From: Motacilla alba alba
Lineage: Eukaryota; Chordata; Aves; Passeriformes; Motacillidae
DNA: 64,000 bases
NCBI RefSeq assembly: GCF_015832195.1
Contig: NC_052045.1
Location: forward strand, 186,001-250,000
Direction: 5' to 3'
Below are positions 1-10,545 of the stretch, piece after piece. The position numbers and the translations under genes are program-made. Positions within the stretch are counted from its first letter, which is position 1, and each line of letters opens with the position of its first letter. Under the pieces are notes generated by a model, which saw only the letters and a list, made by a program, of their open reading frames with translations, was not told the DNA's origin and did not search any database.

Positions 1-134
1 TGAATCTCATTCTGTGGGTGAAAGGCTCCTCAGCTGCCATCCCTTTTGGCACTTTAGTTGCTATCCTTGCTATGTGGTTTGGAATTTCAGTCCCACTAAC
101 CTTTGTTGGTGCCTATTTTGGCTTCAAAGAGAAG
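1..134 (+). CDS. TM9SF2: TM9SF2 internal exon (5' end outside window)
   Basis: The reading frame is set by codon 3-5 (Asn), giving [16 protein letters not shown] and one full membrane helix up to GAYFGFKEK. The exon ends at 134 in a complete codon, followed by the donor gtaggg. The open frame runs on into the intron to a stop near 206, so the apparent [10 protein letters not shown] tail is intronic and not protein. Whether the exon starts just before position 1 or further upstream cannot be seen. Confidence 0.95.
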
Positions 135-3100
135 GTAGGGCCCTTTGAATACAGATTTGAAATACACCTGTCCTCTGTAATTGAGCCATTGAAGCAAGAG
201 TTCTAGAGAGGATCTGGTTGGATTGAAACATCTGTGATCCCATGATTGTAAAACGATATTTTACTGTCTTGATATTGAAACAGAGTGTGTATTTGTAATG
301 TCATACCAAAGTGGTTTTTTCTGTCCATTCACTAGAATCAGGTTTTAATTATGCTCTTGGAGCTCTTACTTGCTTTTTGTGCTTCAGCAATAGTAGTAGT
401 ATTGCTGAGTAGTATCGCTGGTAGTATTGCTGAGTTTTGAAGTAGTGCTTCAGAGAGGCTTCAGTTTTGTACTTCACTAGTTTGAAGTATTGCCAGACAG
501 CTAAGAAAAAGGCGATGTTATTGGATGTTTTAAATTTTATTTTGTTTTTAGTTAAGGGCTCAACAGATTGATTTTCTTTGTGTTCTGCTTTGATTACTGG
601 CCCGTAGTTGGAGTGTCTAAAGCACATGTGCTTTTTCCTAGTGATGGATATCAAGTTTGTAGGTTTTTTTGTTTGATAATTTGTGATGGCTTATGAATGA
701 AAATATAGTTATGTTTATCAAATCTTTATATGCTAATACTAGGGAAAAGTAATCTTATTTATGATGTAATAATTAATCTTTTATTGCTGTTATTTTTTTC
801 TGCAGCCTATTGAACATCCAGTGCGTACAAACCAGATTCCTCGCCAAATCCCAGAGCAGTCATTTTTCACAAAGCCATTGCCTGGTATTATCATGGGTGG
901 TATCTTGCCTTTTGGCTGTATTTTTATTCAACTTTTTTTCATTCTGAATAGCATTTGGTGAGTATCACTTTTTTTTCCTCTATTTATACAAGTTTGATAG
1001 TACACACAGTGAGTTTGAACATACCAAAGCATATAATATAAGGAATAAATACATTTTGAAAGTTTTTGATAATTTTGCAGATTTTATGGAATTTCCAGAG
1101 TCTTTATTTCTGTGCTTAGAATTTACAAAACTAATTCTTCTTAAGGAGAACTTCAAAGTATTATATGAGAGTCCCCTTGCCTTGTTTTGTCTTCCTGGCT
1201 CTGTACAGCACAAATGTGGTTGCATACATGTTGTGGTTAGGTAGAGCCTAATCCATTGTGTAACTGTATTATGATTTATGAAACTAATGTGATCTGGCAG
1301 TTTCCGCTGTGTAGATCAGAATCAGGTCAAGATCTCGGGATTCCATGTTCTGCAAAACAGAGACTCCACTCCCCATGAACAATCCACTCCACTCCTAAAT
1401 CTTGTAAAACCTAATCAAGCAGTGCATGAAAAGTTAAACCAGTGCAATCTTTCATTACTTTCTTAATGTAAATGTGAAATGTCTAATACATTGTTGTTCA
1501 ATGGGAAATACTATCCTGAAGGTGCCAGGTTTTTATGGTGTCATCTGTATAGGTTGAGAGATCTTACAGAACAGTTTTCTAAATCAGTTCTTAAATGCAA
1601 ATACATAGATTGACTTTTTATATTAGTCCTCAAAAAATATGTAATGTAACTGTGCTAAAAAATATAATCAGCTGAAAAACAGGTATATTGTGGACTTTAG
1701 TAGTTGAAGTTAGCAAATTCTTAAATTTTCTCATTCTGTGTCATATGAAAGGAAAGCATGGAGGGAATGTGCACCTAATACTCCCTCTGTCAAATCTTGT
1801 ACTGCAGTATTGTCACCTTCACTCAATAAAGTTGACTCAGAATCTGGTAATGTGACACTGGGAATTAACTCAGAACTTCAACCAAAAATGAGACTCGTGT
1901 TTTTATTTGTTTTTAATTTTAGGTCTCATCAGATGTATTACATGTTTGGATTCCTGTTCCTAGTTTTTATAATTCTTCTAATTACATGTTCAGAGGCTAC
2001 AGTTTTGCTGTGCTACTTCCACCTGTGTGCAGAGGTAAAAGTTGCAGTTCTGATGTAGATATGACTTGTAACTGGAAGATGTTAGAAATACAGGTGAGGT
2101 ATTCACATACACTGTGAAGAGCTGGACACTATGGACTGATTGCGTTTTCAGCCTTGGCTGCCTGTCTTAGCCACTATTCTGAAATGTGCCTTTTGCTTCA
2201 AAGTCGTCTGCTGGCAACAGATAAGCAAAACCAAACAGCTTTGATCTTAGAGTCGTTTAATCTTTGTAGTGGAAGCAATACGGTTGACTTTGAAAAAAGA
2301 AAATATCTGCATGCCATGTTGGAATTTTTCTGAGCTAAATTTTACAGAATTAAATGTGTTCATAGGACAATGTTAATTTTTCACCATCTTATCTGTATTC
2401 CATTTCCTACATGATGATTCTTATCGAGTGGTTTATTGTTTCTTTCAGGACTATCACTGGTGGTGGAGGTCGTTCTTGACCAGCAGCTTTACAGCAGTTT
2501 ATCTCTTTATCTATGCAGTCCATTACTTCTTCTCCAAACTCCAGATAACGGGAACTGCCAGCACCATTTTATATTTTGGTTACACAATGATCATGGTCTT
2601 GATTTTTTTCCTTTTCACAGGTATGTGCAATGTCCAAACTAAAATTAATATAGAGTGCTCTGGTTTTGAAATGAGAAACATTGGGTGAAATTTAGATTAC
2701 ATGAAATATTAAATACAATTTATGACTCTTTAGGTGGTGTTACTTACATGGTTTGTGACACCACACAGTGCAGTAAGTTTTTTTTTTACATTTTCTTCCA
2801 ACTTGAAATTACATTTATTTATGGTAGAATTAATTTTCCTTTATTGAATATCAAGCCATTATATTTTCAAAGGCCCGTTTTTGTTAATTTTGATATCGAG
2901 TGTTAACTTGATTCTGGATTTCATAATTGGTTCTAGAAGTTCTGTAGTTAAAGATAGTTTCACTCTGCGTATGGAGGATAAAAGATATTTTCAGCTTTCA
3001 CTATCAGCAAGTGAAGGAGGCTGGTGCTGGGGAAGAAGTGAATGTTGACAAGATAGAGGTTAGAGTTGTCTTACTTGCTCATTAGACCACTTCATAATGA

Positions 3101-6100
3101 TGGACATATACCTTAACTGGAGGATTTGAAATATGGCTCTCCAGTGTTAGTTGTCCAACTTTTCTGATGTAACTCATGCAAACAAAGTATCTTCCAGAGG
3201 ATTATTTTAATGTTCATAGTCACTTGACTGAAGCATTAATTTTGAGGCTGATTTGATGAGAAATCTGTGCCAAATATACCATGTGTTAGTGAAATAAGAA
3301 GCTCTTTGAAGGGTACTGGCCTTGAAAAATAGCCATGTGTGTTTTATCTTGGTGTTCATCATACTGCTGCTGTTGTATATGTAGATTTAACACACAAAGT
3401 CAGATCTTTCAGGTGTCAGTGCTTGGCTTCATGAAATACTGCAATGACAGAACTAGAGAAAATGCTTGTTCACATAGGATGAGCTGTTGATAAAAACAGC
3501 CATGACAGTCACTCCAAAGATTTGTAGTAGAGGATTTCTCTGCCGATGGCGTGGTCGTTTACATTGTTACTTTTTAACTTCTTCTGCCTGTTTGTTGAAA
3601 GCTGCTGTGATTACTTTGTGTTCGCTTTGTGAAATGCATCTTTTAGTTAAATGCTGTTGAAAAAGAGTGGCTGAAATAGGTAATGAAGGTAAGTCTTAAT
3701 GTCAGACTTCAAGTTTGTCAGTGTAACAGGGAGAAGGACCTCTTTCATCCTTATGTATTTAATTTTCCTAGTGCTGGTTGACACAGGGCAAAAAAACCAC
3801 TCTTCATAAAAACCTGAAGAAAATTCCTCTATGTGCTTGAACAAAGCAGTTAAGCCTTAGAAATGATATTATATAACAGTAGCTGTCACTTATTGCTGGT
3901 TTTTGTTCTTTAGAAATGTGTATCTTCTAAGAAGGACAATAAAAGTTCTAAAAAGAAGCAAGGGAAAATAACAAGGATGATTTAATTTTTCTGTTTTTTT
4001 AATTATTAGAAGGCAAACTTGGAAGTTTGCATATTTAAGCAGTTAAACCTCTGCTTAGATTGTGGTGAAACAGACAAGCTCCAGATGTCTTCTATAATAT
4101 CTGTCTGTCTGTCTATCTGTCTGTCTTTTAAAAACCCCAAAAATGCAGTTGAAAAATGATAGTCAAAAATTATAGTCTAAAATGTTTTAATTACTTTTAT
4201 GCTAAAGCAATATATTAATATGTGTCTGAGTTTTAGTATAGGTTAGTTGCTATCCTGCTAATTTCAATATCACTTATAATATGCAAATTGGTAGAATTAA
4301 AAATATCCCCTTCATATATAAAATTATAATTGAAATTGTCCTGACAGGTGCCGAAATGGTATTCAAAGCTTCAGATATGCTCATCCTGGAGTTCTTGATA
4401 TGAAGGCCAGTGAGGCCCCTGAAGTACAGTAATAAACTGTGTTGCAGTTATTTTTGCAGCGTCGTCTTCTTTTGGAAAAACACCACAATGGTGCTCCCTA
4501 TGCTGTTTTTATAGCTCATGAGGAAAGCTACTACATGGCCCTCCTTTTTTTTTACATTTAATAGAACAGCTAGTCACTAGAAGGCTAATGGGTACAACAG
4601 ATGCACAGAGTGAGTAATAAATCCTTGCTAATGTAAAATGCTGTGATAACTTTCTTTTCCGTATTTAGTTAGGTGGTAGATTTTGGGCCTGAAGTGTAAG
4701 CTGTTCTAGACAAATGGCACAAACAGTAGACACCTAACTTTGCTTTGTTTTGTAAAATATCCCTTAGCAGGCATTGTTTTAGAAAATAAGGGTTCAGTCC
4801 TTCACAGTTTCTGGAGGTGGAGGAATTTGCTATTGTAATGTTACGCATGGCTTGCATTAACAGCCTTCCAAAAATGGGACCTTGATCTGTTACACTTAAG
4901 TTAGCATAGGTATTTTGGTTTTCTCTATTCTTGCCTACTAGGTCTCAGCCACTCTGACAGAAATACAAGGGGCAGTGTTAAAACCTCCTCCATGGCAGCG
5001 CATTGCGTTACCCAGGGCATTTCAAAAGGGATCATAATGAATAACGGAATAGGAACTGAATGCTTGTATGCCAACACTGACACTAATATAATCTGACCAG
5101 TGAAATCTGATGGTGTGCACACCCAAACCAGACAATTTTATTTTAATGTACAAAGTGCAGCTAATCTTTGAAGAAATAACAAGTGTGGTTGGATGGGGGT
5201 AGCTACATTATTTTGTTTGTGGAGGCAAAAAAATCCTGAACATAGTCAAAGCATGTTTCTTTACAATGACCTCTATTTTTGAACATCATTTTCACTTGTG
5301 AGTTAATGCCATTTTCAAAATTGAGTTTTGATCTTCTGGGTAGATTGTGTTTAGAATCTGAGATTCTGAAGCACCCACCACTGTGCGGTGATTGAAACCA
5401 GTATGATACAGAGAGCTTTTAAGGTACATGAGAAGTATCAGCCAAGTGCAGAGTGCTTTTCTATTTGCTTTCTTACAATCTGCTCGTGCTTTGAATTCTT
5501 CTTTCTTCATTAAACAATAAAGCTAGAAGAGATGAGTAGAGGAGAAGAGTCTGCTTAATGTATTTTGACATTATTCTTTGCAGTAATCCTTGGTTTTAAT
5601 TTTGAATTTAACCTGATTTCCTAATAACTGTCCCTTACTCAGTTAGATGCTGGCCTTGTGTATAGCATTTTGTTTCTGTGTATCAGATAGTGGTAGTATA
5701 TATATTGCAGACCAGATTATTCAGCAGAATATAAAGCAGAGGACAAGATCATAAAAAACAATGAAGGTGTCAGTGTCTCCCCACTATGTATAAAGGGATT
5801 TTTGGATACATCTTGCTTCTTGGCTAAAGAAGTGTCTCGAGTCATCTTCATATTTGGATTTGTGAATTTTAAATGGCTCCTGCAAAAGATCCTTTACCTG
5901 TACCTCCCTAGAAAGGTCAATGACATGCAGTGAGCTGCTGTACACTGGGATGGCATCACTTTCCTAGGATAGTAGGGATTAATTTAAAAGGTAGAATCTT
6001 AAAATATGCAGGTCACCTGCTTAGGGGAAAAATAAGGATCTATCCCACAACAGTGAGTTCCTCAGTGCAGACCATTCAGGTGTTTTTTCATGCAATTTAA

Positions 6101-9100
6101 GTTGGTGAATGGTTAGGATTGGGTAAAGTAAACACTAGCCAACTAATTTGTTGTATTGGATTAAACCAAACAAACGGATTATAAAGGCTCATTGGAGGAA
6201 TTGGTGTTAGTATTGGTGCTGGGTCATTTGATAGAGATGTGCATGTGAAAGATGTAAAAAACCTTAAAACGTGAAGAAGTTTAGACTAATCAGAAAATAA
6301 ATATAATGGTCTCAACTCTTGCAACTAGTGGGGTATTTTACGTATTTGTTTGTGGTTTTAGTTTGTTTGCTGCTTTGTTTGGGTCTTTTTTGTTGTTGTG
6401 GTTTTTTGGTGTTTTTTTTAAGTACTTAGTGTTAGAATTTTTTTTAACAGCTTTTCCATAAATGCCTTTAGGTATCTGTTCTCTGTCCTGTTGTGTTCAT
6501 TGGTGTCTTCAAAGAAGCCTGAGCTGCAGAGTTGTGCTTCTTGTTGATAGTGCTTCAAAACTTGGGTTTCAATTTGAATGTGTTTTGAAAGAGACAAATA
6601 AAAGCAACATCCTAGTATGGTCTTATCTAAACCTTACCTAAATAATTCTCCTGTTCGAATGAGAGGCTCATTTTAATAAGGGATGATTTTCATTTTGGTG
6701 CAAGGTGAGCTTAGAAAAATGGTCAAGATTGAAGTGCTACCTATGCTCTTGAAGAAAATCTATTTCAAGCCATGCAATGTGATATGGCAAGGTTGGATTT
6801 TAACTAGTGCCACTAATAATAGCAATTCTGCAGGGTAGAGGTGCAGGTGTAGGAAACAGAGTGTGCAGTTATCTGTGTTTTAAGATTGGCTTTAGTCAAA
6901 GTAGTTAAAAGGAGAATCTGAAAACCTGTGGTACTTGTCAGCACCAGCCTAAAGATCCAGTATGAAGTGCTCAAATCTGGAACAAGTGACAAATTTGTGA
7001 AATGGTTTAAAACACAGAAAATGTGGAAAACATTCTGGCTAGAATTTTCAAACAAGCCACACTAGTTCAGAGGTATTTTTTTCCCCAGTTGCTTCTCATT
7101 TGCAGATCCCTTTGACTGGGATATTTATTGCTATGTAGGAAATCAGAAACATTTTTGCTGCTTTACCTTTTTGGGGCCTTATAGTGTTCATGGAATCACA
7201 AGCATCCCAAGGGCTGAGGGGGAAGACACTGAATTTCATTGGACCAGGCGCTGTGCTGTGGTTTATGTTCTTAAAAATGGAGGCAAAAATTGAGCTTTTT
7301 GTTTGCACTGACATAAGCAATCATGTAGGTAAATCTACTGTTCAGGAGAACCTTATAAATAATGTTACCTTACCTTATGTTAATTTCTGTCCAGTAGTAC
7401 TGGTTGCAATGTCAACACAACTCTGCTGACCTGAGCCTTTAGAAGCTTCTAGTCTATTTGGCCCATGTTATTAAAAAAAAAAAAAAATAAAAGGAAAAAA
7501 AAAAAAGCACTAAAACCACCTAGTTGATTTGGTGTGATTCATTTGCACTCCTAAATCTGCCGTTGGATTTCTAACCTAGTTGAAAACCAGTTTTCAACCT
7601 AGTTTGTTCCAGTACCTTTAAACCATTCTGATCTTGGAGCATCAAGTGGCTCTTTAGGAGAGGTACCTTTGACAGATGATGGGGTCTTTAGTTTGATGTT
7701 CTGGTTTTGATATTTCTAGACCTTAGAGCTGTCCACATATGGAGTTTGTAGGATATATTTGTTCATGGGAGGGAAGAAGAAATTACAGTGTTGGTTAGCC
7801 CCAATTATTGATGTAGAGGTAGCACAGAAAGAATCTGTGCTCGCCAGAGAGGGTTCTGACTACCTAAGTCTGTGTCTTGGTGATGAGTGTTGCCTTTCTC
7901 TCCTGAATTTATGATTCAAATCTGGTATCTGACAAACATTACCACTTAAAAAGTGTCTTACTCTGCTTCTGGTACATTGGCAAAATTTTTGATAAAGTTT
8001 GAAAAATGAGCAGGTTGTACTTGGTCTTTGATCTGCTAAACAGACTTTTTTAGGAGGGGGAGTTGAAAATCATTGTTATTGAAACTTGTGAAAATTTGTT
8101 TATAGATAAAATGCTTGTTCACAGTGTGAAGTCTTCAAGTTCTGTTATGACTGAGGTAATGTTTTATAGAAAACTGATGTATTATAAAGATTCAGACTTG
8201 CGAGGATCGGAGGATATGTGGATTTAGAGTGTGTTCTCATATTAAGTTCTGGCATGCTCAGGAAACTACGGTAGCTGTCATTCTTGGGATAGTTGTACAT
8301 TTTTGTTATGATAGTACACTTTTGTTCTAGAACAGCAGATAAATTTTTAAGGTATCTAATCTGTTAAACATTTGGAAGAAACTGCTTTCAAAGCCATAAA
8401 AGGCTTGGAGTGGACTATTTTATAAAAACAACCAGGAAGCAGAGACTTAGAACCATTATTAGAACAAAACTGTGAGAGTAAGGTTTAGAGTAACAATGCT
8501 GGTATTGGAATATTTGGCACAGTAGGAAGGAGTGGGCTCCTTCATGACCATGAACTGCAAAGACTTTGTGATGTCAAGCCTACAAAGGAATTACATTCCT
8601 TGTGTCGTTGCTGTCTCATCTCCTATCAACAGCCATAAATCTGCTGTCTCCTACTGTTTCAGAGAACAACTGCAAACTTCGAAGGAAAGGGTAATCTGTG
8701 GCATATAATAATAGTCTGTCAAAAAGCCTTTAACTGAAAATATACATGGTAGCATGAGGAATGTAGAATTGGCATACAGATAATAAGCATCCCAAGATGG
8801 GTTGCTTGCTTGGGAAGTGTGTAGATGTGGTCTGAAAGACAGAAATGTAACTCATGTAAAAAACCCAAATGCTTAATAAAGAATCTTCTAGTTACCAAGT
8901 CAGTCACAATAGTGAAAGAGATTGGAGCTGATGTTAAATGTGGGCTGTAGAGACAGAAAAGGATAGTATAAAACTGGAGGGAGCCGAGTGCATGATCTTG
9001 CGAGTGCCTGCAGTGGAGCTGGGAAGGGCTGTCCCAGGGCTGGCATGTAGCTGTGTTTTTGAGAGGGAACTCTTGTGCAATTGAGATCTTCCTTTTTTTT

Positions 9101-9976
9101 GTCTGTTAAGGGTAAACATCTCTGTGGCAGTTTACCACTAGGTAGAAGTGTGACAAGTAGTGTGCATTGCTTCCTTTAGAGGCAGAAGACTAAATTAATT
9201 GGGACTCTGTCTCCTTGCATATGAAGTTCTTAAAGTAATTTAAAAGTAGATGTGATGGACTGTGTCTTTGCAGTTGCCCAATAATAGTGGCTGTCGGTGA
9301 AAACCACAAATTTGTTCATCAGTTTAAAAATAGAAAATTGTTACATACTAATCTCATTCAGTGTTTTGGTTTGTCACTGCTGCTTTCATTTGCTGCTTGC
9401 TTCCAGCTGCTGTAGCATTCAGAGCATTCCTTTGCCAAAAGGAAGTAACAGGATACACAGAAGAAGAAATTTCTATTCTCAAGTATAAATAGAGCATGAT
9501 AAATATAAAACTGGGACAGGTGAATTTTTTTCAAGGCCTAGTTATGTGTCATAATTCATAGGTGGCAGTGAAGTATTGTAGACCTAAAAAAATCAGGCAG
9601 GGGCTGACTTGGCATGTTTATGAAAGTCAGTTTCTGTATTGGTGCTTGTGTCCCTGCTCATTGTGGCAACATGGTCATCGGTGGCTTAAATGTACATGAA
9701 GTGGCCTGGACCCTAAAAGTCATCTTTGATCTAAACCAATAACCTAGCTTGAGGATGAAAGTGTGGTGTTAAGTTTAAGAAGTGTTGTTTTTCTGGGTAG
9801 TTAGCTGGATTACAGTGTTATATTCTGTCCTGCTGGGAATTACATGTTAGATTTCTCTCTCAGGGCAAACTGGAAGATAAACTAACCATTATTACTTTCT
9901 TGTTTCAGGGACTATTGGATTTTTTGCCTGCTTCTGGTTTGTAAGTAAGATTTACAGTGTTGTGAAGGTGGACTGA
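1..9976 (+). CDS. TM9SF2: TM9SF2, C-terminal third (five exons, 5' partial)
   Basis: Joined coding parts are 1-134, 806-957, 1923-2034, 2449-2620 and 9909-9976. They give 211 complete residues plus a split first codon (TG at 1-2, probably ATG). The full-length family member is about 660 residues, so the N-terminal luminal domain and the first membrane helices lie upstream of the window. The translation carries nonaspanin hallmarks: [61 protein letters not shown] and [15 protein letters not shown]. Five hydrophobic segments fit the last five of nine helices. The protein ends VVKVD. A C-terminal KXD/E motif is known in this family to bind COPI coat and hold the protein in the Golgi, so localisation to Golgi and endosomal membranes follows from family knowledge. 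TM9SF2 supports membrane-protein trafficking and Golgi glycosylation enzymes. All junctions are GT-AG and keep frame. TM9SF4 is the closest alternative, but the tail and the [16 protein letters not shown] loop match TM9SF2 as I remember it. Confidence 0.96.
135..805 (+). other. TM9SF2: TM9SF2 intron
   Basis: Runs from gtaggg to a T-rich tract and tgcag. It is AT-rich and holds short repeats of AGTAGTATTGCTG at 386-432. No other element is visible. Confidence 0.9.
806..957 (+). CDS. TM9SF2: TM9SF2 internal exon
   Basis: A pyrimidine tract and the acceptor tgcag precede Pro-Ile-Glu-His-Pro. The exon encodes the cytosolic loop [15 protein letters not shown], then the helix [19 protein letters not shown]. 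It ends inside a Trp codon (TG) at 957, before the donor gtgagt. The third codon base comes from the next exon. Length is 152 nt. Confidence 0.95.
958..1922 (+). other. TM9SF2: TM9SF2 intron
   Basis: Runs from gtgagt to attttag. It is AT-rich, with nothing recognisable inside. Confidence 0.9.
1923..2034 (+). CDS. TM9SF2: TM9SF2 internal exon
   Basis: The acceptor ttttag is followed by G, which completes Trp, then [16 protein letters not shown]. The exon forms one long hydrophobic segment containing TCSEAT and ends in YFHLCAE with a complete codon before the donor gtaaaa. Length is 112 nt. Confidence 0.95.
2035..2448 (+). other. TM9SF2: TM9SF2 intron
   Basis: Runs from gtaaaa to tctttcag. 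No recognisable element. Confidence 0.9.
2449..2620 (+). CDS. TM9SF2: TM9SF2 internal exon
   Basis: The acceptor ctttcag precedes [18 protein letters not shown]. Two membrane segments follow, separated by [11 protein letters not shown]. The exon ends with one base (G) of a Gly codon before the donor gtatgt. As I remember it, human TM9SF2 reads HWQW here, so the middle Trp may be a lineage change. Length is 172 nt. Confidence 0.95.
4100..4127. repeat. (TCTG)n microsatellite, interrupted
   Basis: About seven tetranucleotide units, broken once by TCTA. Confidence 0.9.
7468..7506. repeat. Interrupted poly(A) tract
   Basis: Runs of A broken by ATAAAAGG. It could be the tail of an old retroposon, but no body is recognisable upstream. 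Confidence 0.75.
9909..9976 (+). CDS. TM9SF2: TM9SF2 terminal coding exon
   Basis: The acceptor tgtttcag is followed by GG, which completes Gly. The exon then encodes [21 protein letters not shown] and a TGA at 9974-9976. It adds only 22 residues: the end of the last helix and the cytosolic tail with the COPI-type KVD terminus. Its frame matches the donor at 2620 across a 7.3 kb intron. Confidence 0.95.
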
Positions 9977-10545
9977 AAAGCTTCAAAGTGTCTTTTGAAC
10001 ATATCCTCCTTGCTGTTTGATAATTTTTACCATGTATTGAGAAACATCCTGTGTAATTATTCTAATTTGTAAAAGTGGAAGACAACATAAAATGCAGATT
10101 TTTATTGAAGAAAATGGCACAATTGCCATTTTGATATTAAAAAAAAGTTTACATCAATATACTCATTGAATATGTTAATTATAGTAGTTCAAAAATTATA
10201 TCCAAAATTTGATTTAGGATGAATAAGAATTCTGTGAAACAGTTTATTTGAAAAATTGAGTGCATTATGCAGTCCTCCAGCTGAATTTCCTTGTGACTAG
10301 GGTTTGGGTTTTTTTGTTACCTCTTTTGGTTACCATTTATATACCATGAAAGCCTAGGACTGTCAAGTAAATCTATGTAAAATGTGAATTTTTTAAACTA
10401 AACTATGATTGTACATATTATCCTGCACCTTCTTTACAACTAGGTTATCTTCTTACAAATGTACATGCATTTAGTGTAATGTAGACTTTATTAAAAATAT
10501 CGACACTGGTTTTTGTTCAAATAAAACTGCACAACTCCAGCTGAT
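9977..10545 (+). other. TM9SF2: TM9SF2 3' untranslated region
   Basis: This AT-rich sequence directly follows the TGA and contains a single AATAAA, at 10520-10525. Cleavage is inferred about 15-30 bases later, before the GT/T-rich stretch at about 10542-10563, so the 3' boundary is approximate. Confidence 0.8.
10520..10525 (+). terminator. TM9SF2: Polyadenylation signal AATAAA of TM9SF2
   Basis: A canonical hexamer 544 bases after the stop codon, followed by a downstream tgtgttt/cttgttg GU- and U-rich element. It is the only AATAAA in the 3' UTR. Confidence 0.85.

Larger units (their letters stand above)
2621..9908 (+). other. TM9SF2: TM9SF2 last intron, 7.3 kb
   Basis: Runs from gtatgt to tgtttcag. 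It is AT-rich and holds a TCTG microsatellite at 4100, a small palindrome at 7573-7605 and an A-rich run at 7468-7506. Small open frames in it have no family resemblance. No alternative terminal exon with a clear polyadenylation signal was found. Confidence 0.88.
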
